42,604 nucleotides of DNA from JAAYJR01 sp964495655 (GTDB lineage Bacteria; Bacteroidota; Bacteroidia; Bacteroidales; Prolixibacteraceae). Every line of letters begins with the position of its first letter. The stretch's first letter is position 1. Both the position numbers and the translations under genes were made by a program. Location: positions 1-42,604 of the forward strand of contig CAZBWK010000023.1 of NCBI GenBank assembly GCA_964495655.1, in the 5' to 3' direction. Shown here one piece after another: positions 8,137 to 16,861 of the stretch. Below the pieces are notes generated by a model, which worked only from the letters and a program-made list of their open reading frames with translations, was not told the origin of the DNA and ran no database searches.

Positions 8137-9471
8137 ATGGATTGGAATAAGCTATTGTCGAATAAAAGATTAGGTATAGAGGACTGGAGGCATGGAACGG
8201 ATACTGAAGACAGATCCCAGTTTCAACGCGATTATGACCGTATAATTTTTTCATCACCTTTCCGGCGAATGCAAAACAAAACTCAGATATTTCCCCTGCC
8301 GGAGCATATTTTTGTTCATAACAGGCTTACCCACAGCCTGGAGGTTGCCAGTGCAGGCCGTTCATTAGGGAACCTGCTTGCTGATAAGCTGATGACAGAA
8401 TTCCCGGATTACCCCAATATCAGGGAAATAGGTACGATCGTCTCTGCTGCCTGCCTTGCCCATGACCTGGGAAATCCGCCTTTCGGCCACTCGGGGGAAG
8501 CTGCTATTTCAAACTTTTTTGAGAATGGTGCAGGAAAGGTGTATAAAGGCAGGCTTACAATAGAGGAGTGGAATGATTTTGCCCGGTTTGACGGGAATGC
8601 CAATGCACTGCGCCTTTTAACACATCAGTTCAACGGAAAAAGACCCGGAGGTTTTGCACTGACCTATCCGACACTTGCCAGTATCGTAAAATATCCATAT
8701 GAGTCAGTCGTGGCAACCAGGCAAAAATTTGGATTTTTTCAAAGTGAAAAGAGAGATTACAGACATATAGCTGAGGTGTTGCAAATCCCTGCCATAGAGT
8801 CAGATCCGGATGTATACGTGAGATATCCGCTTGTATACCTGGTGGAGGCGGCCGATGATATCTGTTACCAGATTATGGACCTCGAAGATGCCTGTAAACT
8901 CGGAATATTAAGTCATGAAAGGGTAAAAGAGCTTTATTTGGGCTTCTATGATCCTGAGGAGGACAGGGACGGTATAAGAAATATAGGAACTGTACTGAAA
9001 AGAGTGACCGACAAAAATGAGCAGATCAGTTTTCTCAGGGCAGGCGTGATTGGAAAACTTGTGCGTGAATGTATGTCTGTTTTTTTTGATAATTATGATG
9101 ATATTCTGAACGGGAGCTTTGATAAAAGCCTTATCGGTTCTCTTCGAAAGAAGCAGGCTGAGGCTATGAACGAGGTAATAAAAGTTTCTTTTTCAGATGT
9201 GTATGCATTCAGGTCGGTGGTGGAAATAGAAATTGCAGGTTTCAAAATTATTGGAACACTGCTGGAGGAGTTCGTTGGTGCAGTAATTCATCCGGAGGAT
9301 AAATATAACAAGAGGATCCTCTCCCTGCTGCCCGGTCAGTATAAACCTGAAAGCAAAAAATTATACCATAAAATTCAGTCGGCAGTGGACTTCATCTCCG
9401 GAATGACTGACGTTTATGCACTTGATCTCTATCGTAAGATCAAAGGAATTAGTTTGCCGGAGGTAGTTTAA
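8137..9471 (+). CDS. dgt: Deoxyguanosinetriphosphate triphosphohydrolase (dGTPase, HD domain)
   Basis: This protein hydrolyses dGTP (or other dNTPs) to the nucleoside and tripolyphosphate, controlling the dNTP pool in the cytoplasm. It has 444 residues from the ATG at 8137. A longer in-frame start at 8083 would overlap the YgjP gene by 53 bases and add a non-family N-terminus, so it was rejected. HD-domain metal ligands are visible as His66 in NRLTHSLEV, His109-Asp110 in CLAHDLGNPPFGHSGE, and an Asp in LVEAADDICYQIMDLEDA. The N-terminal RRMQNKTQIFPL is also characteristic of dGTPases. The second half is the mostly helical C-terminal region of the family. It begins one base after the stop of the preceding gene. 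Confidence 0.92.
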   Translation: MDWNKLLSNKRLGIEDWRHGTDTEDRSQFQRDYDRIIFSSPFRRMQNKTQIFPLPEHIFVHNRLTHSLEVASAGRSLGNLLADKLMTEFPDYPNIREIGTIVSAACLAHDLGNPPFGHSGEAAISNFFENGAGKVYKGRLTIEEWNDFARFDGNANALRLLTHQFNGKRPGGFALTYPTLASIVKYPYESVVATRQKFGFFQSEKRDYRHIAEVLQIPAIESDPDVYVRYPLVYLVEAADDICYQIMDLEDACKLGILSHERVKELYLGFYDPEEDRDGIRNIGTVLKRVTDKNEQISFLRAGVIGKLVRECMSVFFDNYDDILNGSFDKSLIGSLRKKQAEAMNEVIKVSFSDVYAFRSVVEIEIAGFKIIGTLLEEFVGAVIHPEDKYNKRILSLLPGQYKPESKKLYHKIQSAVDFISGMTDVYALDLYRKIKGISLPEVV

Positions 9472-9530
9472 AAAGAGACTCTGTTATATGCATTTTTTTA
9501 CGAACTTTGTATAAATTTTAAATTAAGTTA

Positions 9531-10427
9531 ATGAATACAAACTACAGCAGAGGAAGAAGGGAGAGGCAGGGATCACGAAAACAGGAAAGAGGCAGGAAGC
9601 CTGCTGCAACTGCTAAAACTTCCGGGAAAAAGATCCTGCAACTAAAAAAACGGCCTTCCGGGTCAGGGTATAAGGATACTGTGCTTCCAAGGAATAAACC
9701 TCATAAGCATGAAAGGCAGGAGGAGATCAGGCTTAACAGGTTTGTTGCCAATGCAGGAGTTTGTTCACGCAGGGAAGCTGATAAGTATATAGCTGCTGGA
9801 CTGGTGACTGTGAACAATACGGTTGTTACAGAAATGGGGGTAAAGGTTAAATTGACTGATGATGTAAGATTTGATGGTAAAAAACTTAATGTTGAAAAAA
9901 AGGTCTATATATTATTGAATAAACCCAAAGGCGTAACAACTACTACTGAAGATCCCAAAGCTGAACTGACAGTTATGGACCTGGTTAAAGATGCCTGTGA
10001 GGAGAGGATCTATCCGGTAGGAAGGCTTGATAAGAATACTACCGGAATATTGCTGCTGACCAATGACGGTGATATGTCTGACCGGCTCACCCATCCAAGT
10101 CACCGTGTAAAAAAGATCTATCAGGTTACTCTTGATAAACAGGTTACCAAAAACCATATCCTTCAGATCGCTGATGGCATTGAACTGGAAGACGGCCCTA
10201 TAGCAGCAGATATGATAAGTTATGTAGACCCGGCAAATAAGTTTGATGTGGGTATCGAGATCCATTCAGGCCGCAACAGGATCGTGAGACGTATTTTTGA
10301 ACATTTAGGTTATAAGATAAAGAAACTTGACAGAGTTTATTTTGCCGGACTTACAAAAAAGAATCTGCCGCGCGGCAGGTGGAGAGTCCTGGCACCAAGG
10401 GAGGTTCAGTATCTGAAAATGAAATGA
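9531..10427 (+). CDS. rluB: RsuA/RluB-family rRNA pseudouridine synthase with basic N-terminal extension
   Basis: This enzyme isomerises a specific uridine in ribosomal RNA to pseudouridine. Of its 298 residues, the first 65 are very rich in Arg, Lys and Gly and probably disordered. An S4 RNA-binding domain follows (about 67-125, RLNRFVANAGVCSRREADKYI). The catalytic domain carries G-R-L-D-K-N-T-T-G at 164-172 with catalytic Asp167, plus LLLTNDGD and a C-terminal SGRNRIVRRIFEHLGY. This layout is that of the RluB/RluE/RsuA group; RluB (23S rRNA) is the best guess because of the S4 domain and the common Bacteroidota annotation, but RsuA or RluF cannot be excluded. It is 59 bases downstream of dgt. 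An imperfect -7-like GAACTTTG lies at 9502-9509. Confidence 0.85.
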   Translation: MNTNYSRGRRERQGSRKQERGRKPAATAKTSGKKILQLKKRPSGSGYKDTVLPRNKPHKHERQEEIRLNRFVANAGVCSRREADKYIAAGLVTVNNTVVTEMGVKVKLTDDVRFDGKKLNVEKKVYILLNKPKGVTTTTEDPKAELTVMDLVKDACEERIYPVGRLDKNTTGILLLTNDGDMSDRLTHPSHRVKKIYQVTLDKQVTKNHILQIADGIELEDGPIAADMISYVDPANKFDVGIEIHSGRNRIVRRIFEHLGYKIKKLDRVYFAGLTKKNLPRGRWRVLAPREVQYLKMK

Positions 10428-10430
10428 TAT

Positions 10431-10455
10431 TTAATAACAGGCCCTCTGTTGTTAA
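10431..10455 (+). terminator. Hairpin after the pseudouridine synthase gene
   Basis: A 10-base stem (TTAATAACAG with CTGTTGTTAA, one G-U type pair) closes on the loop GCCCT, starting three bases after the stop codon. No U-run follows, so it may be a weak terminator or an mRNA-stabilising hairpin. Confidence 0.35.
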
Positions 10456-10500
10456 TGTTCGATCCCCTGTGACTTATAACATGTAAATAATTTAATATCA

Positions 10501-11886
10501 ATGACTTTAATAAAATCAATATCCGGAATAAGAGGTACTCTCGGAGGTAAAAGTGATGACGGACTGAGTCCTGTTAATATAGTTAAATTCACTGCTGCCT
10601 TTGCTGAATGGGTCAGACAGAATGCAGTTAACAGGGATCTGCGTGTTGTTGTCGGAAGGGATGCCAGAATATCCGGAGAAATGGTCAACTCTCTGGTAAA
10701 CGGCACGCTGACGGGTATGGGGATTGATGTTATCAATATCGGCCTGGCAACTACCCCTGCAACTGAAATTGCTGTTGCAGAGGAGAACGCTGACGGAGGA
10801 ATAATAATTACTGCCAGCCATAATCCGGGACAATGGAATGCCCTGAAGCTCTTAAAAAGCAATGGTGAGTTTTTGAATGGCATTGAAGGAAAACAGGTTC
10901 TGGATATCGCTGAGTCAGGTGTCTTCAATTTTGCCGGTGCAGATGATATCGGCAAAATAATTAAAAAGGACTATACTCCGGTGCATATTCAAAAAGTTAT
11001 AGATCTGGAGCTCGTAGACCGCGAAGCAATAAGGAAAGCTGATTTCTCGGTTGCCATTGATGCTGTTAATTCGGTTGGAGGTGTTGCCATGCCCATGCTG
11101 CTTAAGGCTCTCGGTGTGGATAAAATATTGCCGATAAACTGTGAACCCAATGGCAAATTTGCACATAATCCCGAGCCGGTAAACAATAACCTGTTGCAAA
11201 CCGCAGAGATCATAAAAAAAAGTGACGTGGATGTGGGGTTTGTTGTGGATCCGGATGTTGACAGACTCGTGATAATTAATGAAGACGGCTCTTTTTTTGA
11301 TGAAGAATACACTCTTGTTGCAGTTGCTGATTATGTTCTGAGCATAACTCCCGGCAATACTGTTTCAAACCTCTCATCAAGCAGGGCTCTCAGGGATATA
11401 ACTGTTGGTTATGGACAAATATATACCGCTTCTGCAGTGGGGGAGGTCAATGTGGTTGAAAAAATGAAGGAGATGAATGCTGTTATAGGAGGTGAAGGCA
11501 ATGGCGGTGTTATCTATCCCGAAAGCCATTATGGCCGCGATGCGCTGGTTGGGGCGGCGTTGTTTCTTACCCATCTGGCAAAAAGCGGAATGAAATGTTC
11601 TGACCTGAGAAAGAAATACCCCGATTATTATATGTCTAAAAGTAAGATCGAACTGAATCCCGGTACTGACACTGATGATCTGCTGCTGAAATTTAAGGAT
11701 TTGTATAAAGAGGGAGAAGTGAATGATATTGACGGAGTAAAGATCGATTTTGCCGGGTCATGGGTGCATCTGAGAAAGTCCAATACAGAACCAATTATCA
11801 GGATCTATGCGGAGGCAAAGTCTGAACAAAAGGCTATTGAACTCACAGAAATGGTGATCAGCCAAATCAGAAATATTGGTGCATAA
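10501..11886 (+). CDS. glmM: Phosphoglucosamine mutase / phosphomannomutase family
   Basis: This 461-residue alpha-D-phosphohexomutase probably interconverts glucosamine-6-phosphate and glucosamine-1-phosphate for UDP-GlcNAc, peptidoglycan and lipid A. The phosphoserine loop T-A-S-H-N-P-G has Ser106 as the phosphorylated residue. The magnesium loop D-P-D-V-D-R is at 250-255, the sugar-binding loop G-E-G-N-G-G at 331-336, and the phosphate-binding loop RKSNTEPIIRIYAE is near the C-terminus. All four domains are present. The glucosamine assignment rests on resemblance to the Bacteroidota GlmM group; phosphomannomutase or phosphoglucomutase activity is possible. It is convergent with the coiled-coil lipoprotein gene, with 13 bases between the stops. 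Confidence 0.85.
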   Translation: MTLIKSISGIRGTLGGKSDDGLSPVNIVKFTAAFAEWVRQNAVNRDLRVVVGRDARISGEMVNSLVNGTLTGMGIDVINIGLATTPATEIAVAEENADGGIIITASHNPGQWNALKLLKSNGEFLNGIEGKQVLDIAESGVFNFAGADDIGKIIKKDYTPVHIQKVIDLELVDREAIRKADFSVAIDAVNSVGGVAMPMLLKALGVDKILPINCEPNGKFAHNPEPVNNNLLQTAEIIKKSDVDVGFVVDPDVDRLVIINEDGSFFDEEYTLVAVADYVLSITPGNTVSNLSSSRALRDITVGYGQIYTASAVGEVNVVEKMKEMNAVIGGEGNGGVIYPESHYGRDALVGAALFLTHLAKSGMKCSDLRKKYPDYYMSKSKIELNPGTDTDDLLLKFKDLYKEGEVNDIDGVKIDFAGSWVHLRKSNTEPIIRIYAEAKSEQKAIELTEMVISQIRNIGA

Positions 11887-11899
11887 AAAGGAGAACAGT

Positions 11900-12553
11900 T
11901 TAATTGCCTAACTCTTTTTTCAGCAGGTTAACGTTGTTTTGAAGGCGGGTAATTGTGGCATCTTTTTCCCTGATCTGTGCTTGTAATGAATTTATCTCCT
12001 GTTGCAAAACCTGCAACTTTTGATTTAATTCAGCACTCTTTCCGGATTCACTTTCTTTCTCCGCCTCAAGAACGGAGATCTTATCGTTAAGCAGGGATAT
12101 CTGAAAATTATTATCATCGACAACAGAAGAAAGTTCTTTGTTTTCATTTTCGAGGTTCTGTAACTGCCTGTTGAGGGAGGAGATCATGCCATCTTTGGCT
12201 TTCATGTCCTCAATCATCCTTTGCCTTTCAAAACCAAAGGTGAAGCTTGTTTGCTGGAGAGACTCTTTCTGACGGTCAAGTGTTCCTTTTAATCCGGCGA
12301 TTTCATTGTTCAGTGAGTCAATATATTGATCCTTTATGGCATTACTTTCCATGAGTTCATTTTTCATCGATTGAAAATCTGCTATGAGGGCTTCAATCCG
12401 TGAGGCACGGTAGTTATTCTCTTCTGTGAGCTTAATTACCTGCTCTTCGGCTTTTAGCCTTCCATCCTGCATCTCCAGATATTTCTTTTTGGCGACACAT
12501 GAGGTCAGGAATATGAGAAGAATTGAAAAACTTAATGTCAGGGCCCGCTTCAT
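11900..12553 (-). CDS. Coiled-coil lipoprotein of unknown function
   Basis: This 217-residue protein begins with a lipoprotein signal (MKRALTLSFSILLIF, lipobox L-T-S-C with Cys19). The rest is almost entirely charged heptad-like helix: LKAEEQVIKLTEENN, LNNEIAGLKGTLDRQKESL, LQNLENENKELSS and so on to the end. It should be a periplasmic, lipid-anchored coiled coil. The mature start CVAKKKY resembles the N-termini of many Bacteroidota OmpA-family lipoproteins, but no OmpA peptidoglycan-binding domain follows. The closing DATITRLQNNVNLLKKELGN looks like a natural end rather than a truncation. It is divergent from the CarboxypepD_reg gene. No enzymatic function can be assigned. Confidence 0.8.
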   Translation of the reverse strand: MKRALTLSFSILLIFLTSCVAKKKYLEMQDGRLKAEEQVIKLTEENNYRASRIEALIADFQSMKNELMESNAIKDQYIDSLNNEIAGLKGTLDRQKESLQQTSFTFGFERQRMIEDMKAKDGMISSLNRQLQNLENENKELSSVVDDNNFQISLLNDKISVLEAEKESESGKSAELNQKLQVLQQEINSLQAQIREKDATITRLQNNVNLLKKELGN

Positions 12554-12597
12554 AATACAATTATTTTTTTTAAAGATAACAAATAATAACTGAATAA

Positions 12598-12609
12598 TAT
12601 AACGTTATA
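12598..12609. promoter_or_regulatory. 12-base perfect palindrome in a divergent intergenic region
   Basis: TATAACGTTATA is a perfect palindrome lying between the divergently transcribed coiled-coil lipoprotein (start 12553) and CarboxypepD_reg protein (start 12709). It could be an operator for a dimeric regulator, but AT-rich palindromes of this size also occur by chance. Confidence 0.25.
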
Positions 12610-12708
12610 ACTACAGTGAATTGTATTATATTACTATTTTTATTAAATATTTTATCAATACAAAAATCATGAAATGAGCATGCCGAAAAAATTAACAATT
12701 ATAATGAG

Positions 12709-13821
12709 ATGAAAAATATATTGCTGATGTTGTCCTTCCTGCTGGCCGGACTTCTGTCGGTGGCACAAAATCCGGGTAACGTGATCCATTCTGTTAAGGG
12801 AAGGGTACTGAACCAGGTTACAAATGAGCCTGTTGCCTTTACTAATATAAGTATATCGGATACTTTTTACGGGACTGCAAGTGATGAAAACGGCAATTTT
12901 GAACTTAAAATTCCCGGGGAACTTGCCTCAGCGCAGATACATTTTTCTGCTGTCGGCTTTAAGAAGGTCGATTTTTCAGCCACTACGCTCATTAACCGTG
13001 ACTATTCGATAGTTAAGCTGGAGCCGCAATCGTACGAAATTGAGCATGTTGATGTAGAGGCAAGGTCAAAAGTACTCATGACAATACTGCGGATGGCCTC
13101 AGAGAATATACCTTATAATTTTATCGGAGGCCCTGTTAATATGATTGCGGAGTTTGTTAATGAAAAGACTATCGATGACACTGTTAAATTTGAACAGCAG
13201 GCCGGGATATTTATATATGACAAGACCGGATATAAGAAACCTTCAGTTCTTGATGAATTCAGAATGCGTAAATATAAAATTACCAGGGAGGAGCCGGATT
13301 ACAGTTTTTCAACAGGTATAACGAACTTCGATGAGTTGCTGGCACTTGACTGGGTACGGTCGTCTTCGTCTGTTCTTAATCCGGCACTTTCGGGCAGCTT
13401 TGATCTTGTTGTTGAAGAGGAACCTGTTATTAATGGCAAGTCAGCCTGGGTCATTGCATTTTCGCAACCTGACCCTGACATAGCCGGTTCAGGCGATTTT
13501 TATGCCACATCCTTCAGTGGAAAAATCACTATCCTGAAAGATGACTATATGGTGACAAGAATTGAAGGACGTGCTGAGTCTCCAAAGCATAACCGACAGG
13601 GAAGATTTCTTGCAGTGGGAGAGTCGAATTCAGATTATTATAAAAATGTATCTTACGATTTTACAGTGACATACAAAGATCTTAAGCCTGACAGGATCAT
13701 TATGAATAAAACATATGAGTCTGACGGGAAAAAAGTTAAAGATTTATCGCGACTCACAATTAATCAGGTGCAGGTAACTGAAATAAAAGAGATAGCCACG
13801 AGAGATTATTTTGCAGAATGA
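12709..13821 (+). CDS. Secreted/outer-membrane protein with CarboxypepD_reg-like domain
   Basis: This 370-residue protein has a signal peptide (MKNILLMLSFLLAGLLSVAQ). It is followed by a CarboxypepD_reg-like beta-sandwich at about residues 28-112 (VKGRVLNQVTNEPVAFTNISI, TASDENGNFELKIPG, HFSAVGFKK). That domain is the one usually found at the N-terminus of Bacteroidota outer-membrane proteins, but here no TonB plug or barrel follows. The remaining 250 residues are a predicted beta-rich region with YDKTGYKKPSVLDEFRMRKYKI and VVEEEPVINGKSAWVIAFSQP. The latter part resembles the lipoprotein-carrier-like folds that follow this domain in other Bacteroidota proteins, which is an inference. It is convergent with aspartate kinase, with one base between the two stops. 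Function unknown. Confidence 0.8.
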   Translation: MKNILLMLSFLLAGLLSVAQNPGNVIHSVKGRVLNQVTNEPVAFTNISISDTFYGTASDENGNFELKIPGELASAQIHFSAVGFKKVDFSATTLINRDYSIVKLEPQSYEIEHVDVEARSKVLMTILRMASENIPYNFIGGPVNMIAEFVNEKTIDDTVKFEQQAGIFIYDKTGYKKPSVLDEFRMRKYKITREEPDYSFSTGITNFDELLALDWVRSSSSVLNPALSGSFDLVVEEEPVINGKSAWVIAFSQPDPDIAGSGDFYATSFSGKITILKDDYMVTRIEGRAESPKHNRQGRFLAVGESNSDYYKNVSYDFTVTYKDLKPDRIIMNKTYESDGKKVKDLSRLTINQVQVTEIKEIATRDYFAE

Positions 13822-13822
13822 T

Positions 13823-15073
13823 TCAGCTATTTATAAGCAGACGGGCTGTCAGCCTGCTGTGTTGTTCCAGGTAGACCTTCTTTTTGGCAACGATCCGGTC
13901 TATGGTAGCTTTTGTATAGTGCCTGATTGTAACCAGTGTTAAACCTCTGTTGTATCTGATCTTATAATTTTGCGACAATTCGTCAGGGAACCTTTCAATA
14001 TCCAGATCTGCAGAATCAGTGACAATATTCAGATCGATAGCCGATTGTTGCATCAAGGTAACCTTCACTCTGTTTTTCATGAGAAAGTTGATTACCCTGT
14101 CAATATCCGAGATACTTATAAATGAGAAGTCAATGGGAGTGAATGTGATCAGTATCTGGTCCTCCCTGAAGATATAGATCGGAGGAAGGTCAATCCGGTG
14201 GTCTATGGAATGGATCAGTGTCCCGGTACCCGCGGGATCTATGAAAGATTTTACATATAAGGGAATTCCCTTATTGTGTAAGGGTTTCATTGTTTTCGGA
14301 TGGATCACCTTTGCACCTGAATGGGTCATCTCAACAGCCTCGCGGTAAGAGAGAGAATCTATCTTTACTGTCTCCCGCATTTTTTTAGGGTCCCCGTTAA
14401 GTATGCCGGGTACATCTTTCCATACAGATACACTCTCTGCATCCAGTACATTGCCAATAATGGCCGCAGTGAAGTCAGAACCCTCCCTTCCCAGGGTAGT
14501 TGTGAGGTTGGCAGGTGTTGAACCGATAAACCCCTGTGTTATATACAGGGAGGCATCCCTGAAATTAAAAACTTTTTTCATTAACCTGCCGGTAAGGGTC
14601 CAATCGACCGATGCATCCCTGAAAACATCATCAGTGCGTAAACAAGTGCGTATATCAATCCATAAATTCGACAATCCGGCTATGTTAAGGTATTCACTTA
14701 CAATTCTTGTTGATACCAGCTCCCCGCAGCTTACAATCTGGTCATATTCGAAATTATAATCGAGTGAAGTGTCACTCTCCAGCTTCTCCTCCAGTTCATC
14801 AAAGAGTTTAGAAATTGATCCCGGTATATTTGCGCCATTAAAAAGCTGCTCACAGATGTGGAGGTGAAAATTTTTAAATTCCTGAAATATCTGCCATTTC
14901 TCTTCATTATTTTCGAAATATGCCTTCACAAGTGTTTCAAGCAAATTGGTGGTTTTACCCATGGCAGAAATTACCACTACAGTATTATCATTATAGCCGG
15001 ATAGTATGTCAGACACCTTTCTTACAGCTTCGCTGTCCTTTACAGATGCCCCGCCAAATTTATAAACGATCAT
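13823..15073 (-). CDS. lysC: Monofunctional aspartate kinase
   Basis: This enzyme phosphorylates L-aspartate with ATP, the first step to lysine, threonine, methionine and diaminopimelate. It has 416 residues. The nucleotide-binding start K-F-G-G-A-S is at 5-10, the substrate loop TTLGREGSDFTAA is near residue 208, and the SGAKVIHPKTMKPL segment is characteristic of the amino-acid kinase domain. The C-terminal 120 residues (ILITFTPIDFSFISISDIDRVINF onwards) fit two diverged ACT regulatory domains. There is no homoserine dehydrogenase fusion of the ThrA type. The gap of about 200 bases before it, after the yhhQ stop, suggests its own promoter; the best -7-like match there is imperfect. The symbol lysC is used generically; which end-product inhibits it cannot be read from the sequence. 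Confidence 0.88.
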   Translation of the reverse strand: MIVYKFGGASVKDSEAVRKVSDILSGYNDNTVVVISAMGKTTNLLETLVKAYFENNEEKWQIFQEFKNFHLHICEQLFNGANIPGSISKLFDELEEKLESDTSLDYNFEYDQIVSCGELVSTRIVSEYLNIAGLSNLWIDIRTCLRTDDVFRDASVDWTLTGRLMKKVFNFRDASLYITQGFIGSTPANLTTTLGREGSDFTAAIIGNVLDAESVSVWKDVPGILNGDPKKMRETVKIDSLSYREAVEMTHSGAKVIHPKTMKPLHNKGIPLYVKSFIDPAGTGTLIHSIDHRIDLPPIYIFREDQILITFTPIDFSFISISDIDRVINFLMKNRVKVTLMQQSAIDLNIVTDSADLDIERFPDELSQNYKIRYNRGLTLVTIRHYTKATIDRIVAKKKVYLEQHSRLTARLLINS

Positions 15074-15270
15074 TTCCTGACAATAAAAATTTGAGTAAAT
15101 CTAATACTGTTTTTACTACTATCCAACCTGATTAAAGCTGATTGTTAAATAAATTTTACCTTTTAGTCATAATTCAAAATAAATGCTTTATGGATCCGGG
15201 AACATGTGCCTGTCCTGATCCGGATATTATTGAAAAGCAGTAAGTCATGATTATTGCGGTTTAAAGCCAT

Positions 15271-15993
15271 TTAAAGATCCTGCCTGAACACAAACCTGTT
15301 TTTCTTAAATATCAGCCTGCCCCAGTAAACAAAAGGGGTATCGGCAACAGCAACAATCCATTTCAGAAAATAGGTGGTTATAAATATTTCAAACAGCACG
15401 CCGGTTTCAAAAACGCCATAAAAGGCAACAGTTACAAATACAACACTGTCAATTAGCTGAGAGATCATAGTACTCAGGTTATTTCTGATCCAGAGCTGGT
15501 TCTCTTTATGGAAACGTTTTTTCCAAAAATGGAATGCCCACACATCATGTTGTTGTGACAGCAGGTATGCCAATAGGCTGGCTAATGCAATGCGGGGCAG
15601 CAGGCTGAAAATTGTGTTTAAGGCATTATGGGTGACTGAAGAAAATTCATCTCCTTCCAAAGGTTTGAAATACAATGCAAGGTTCATTATAATAGTAATT
15701 GCTATCAGACTGTAAAATCCTGTCCATACTGCTTTCCTTGCTTCTTTTTTTCCGTAATTTTCAGAAAGGATATCTGTTATAAGGAATGAAGTGGCATAAA
15801 CAATATTGCCCAGAGTTGCAGCAAGTCCAAACAGTTTAACTGTCTGGATAACCTGAATGTTTGCGGCAATGACGGAAACAGGGATCCACATTATGAGTCC
15901 CCATTTGCCAAATAGTTTATACGCCAGAATTATAAGGAGAAAATTCACCAGCAGCATTGCCAGCCAAAGAAGTTCATTATTCATTTTTTTCAT
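15271..15993 (-). CDS. yhhQ: Queuosine precursor transporter (YhhQ/VUT family)
   Basis: This integral membrane protein of about 240 residues belongs to the VUT/YhhQ family (PF02592), whose members import queuosine precursors such as preQ0, preQ1 or queuine. About six hydrophobic segments are visible. The family signature lies in the first half (NIVYATSFLITDILSENYGKKEARKAVW). The C-terminal part holds SQLIDSVVFVTVAFYG and LKWIVAVADTPFVYWG. I chose the ATG at 15993 (MKKMNNELLW); the ATG at 15984 is equally possible. The in-frame extension to 16089 encodes a polar, non-family stretch that abuts the previous gene. It follows valS and a CarboxypepD_reg gene on the same strand. queA, the next visible queuosine gene, is about 6 kb away. 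Confidence 0.87.
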   Translation of the reverse strand: MKKMNNELLWLAMLLVNFLLIILAYKLFGKWGLIMWIPVSVIAANIQVIQTVKLFGLAATLGNIVYATSFLITDILSENYGKKEARKAVWTGFYSLIAITIIMNLALYFKPLEGDEFSSVTHNALNTIFSLLPRIALASLLAYLLSQQHDVWAFHFWKKRFHKENQLWIRNNLSTMISQLIDSVVFVTVAFYGVFETGVLFEIFITTYFLKWIVAVADTPFVYWGRLIFKKNRFVFRQDL

Positions 15994-16089
15994 TTTAGTC
16001 GCAGGGTGATGGAACCTGCCGGTGTTCAGATCTGCAAAATTATGATTATCTCTGTTTGTTGCAAAATATAGCAAAAAAAAAGATAACAA

Positions 16090-16842
16090 TTACTTTTTTT
16101 GTCTTTTATAAATTTCGAAATACTCTGTTATTGCTGTCCTTACTTCATATTCAGTTGCTGTATAAGGGAGGACATTCTGTGCATTAAACCATACCATAAA
16201 TGTATCTGCATTAGCCTCATTAAGTCCGGTAAGCTTCATTACAACCTCTTTATTGTAGTTTTTTGAATGCATCTCCCAGTGTTTTTCAAGCATCATAGCC
16301 TCCCTGACATCCCTTTTCTCTTTTTCGCGGCGGCTCAGGTAATATTGCCAGTATGAGATTGGGTTGAAGATAGCAGATAAAGCAGGTGGTTTCTCATTAA
16401 ATGCATCTCCGCGCAACTCAGGGGGGATATCAGTTGGCTTACCTGTGCCCAGGCCTTCTGCTGCTTTTGGTTTATCTCCTGTTACCTCTACCTCTCCCAC
16501 TAAAAGGTTAACGGGATTCATTACAAAGGTGAGTATCTCCTGTTCGTTATAGTCCGGGGGAATCCTGATTATTTTTTTTTGATATCCTACTGATGTAGCT
16601 TCAAGGCTGTCGATATTCAGTATTTCCATTGAAAAATATCCGTTCGCATTGGTTATTGTGCCGCTGTGAGTCCGGTTATTTATTATGTTGGCATAAGGTA
16701 CGGCGCTACTGTCGGCCGCACTGACGATCCTGCCTTTGAGCCTGACAATAATGGGATCTATTAGCAGAGGGTCAATTTGTGCCCGGGCTTGCCGGCCTGT
16801 TAATAGGAGCAAAACAAATCCTGTATAAGCGACAAATTTCAT
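16090..16842 (-). CDS. Exported CarboxypepD_reg-like domain protein
   Basis: This 250-residue protein has a signal peptide (MKFVAYTGFVLLLLTG, cleavage near ARAQ). A CarboxypepD_reg-like domain spans about residues 35-122 (LKGRIVSAADSSAVPYANIINN, TNANGYFSMEIL, EATSVGYQKKII). The C-terminal 130 residues are different: a proline-rich linker (GTGKPTDIPPELRG), then a charged helical region (YYLSRREKEKRDVREAMMLEKHW) and NADTFMVWFNAQNVLPYTATEYEVRTAITEYFEIYKRQKK. This second part has no recognised domain, and there is no membrane barrel. The protein probably works in the periplasm or at the outer membrane. The start lies 19 bases after valS, so it is likely co-transcribed with valS. Function unknown. 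Confidence 0.82.
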   Translation of the reverse strand: MKFVAYTGFVLLLLTGRQARAQIDPLLIDPIIVRLKGRIVSAADSSAVPYANIINNRTHSGTITNANGYFSMEILNIDSLEATSVGYQKKIIRIPPDYNEQEILTFVMNPVNLLVGEVEVTGDKPKAAEGLGTGKPTDIPPELRGDAFNEKPPALSAIFNPISYWQYYLSRREKEKRDVREAMMLEKHWEMHSKNYNKEVVMKLTGLNEANADTFMVWFNAQNVLPYTATEYEVRTAITEYFEIYKRQKK

Positions 16843-16861
16843 GCTCGTTTCGTATAAAAAT

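Noticed and set aside
3248..12611. Shared 11-mer AACGTTATAAC at 3248-3258 and 12601-12611
   Set aside because: Many 11-mers recur by chance in a window of this size; no flanking similarity.
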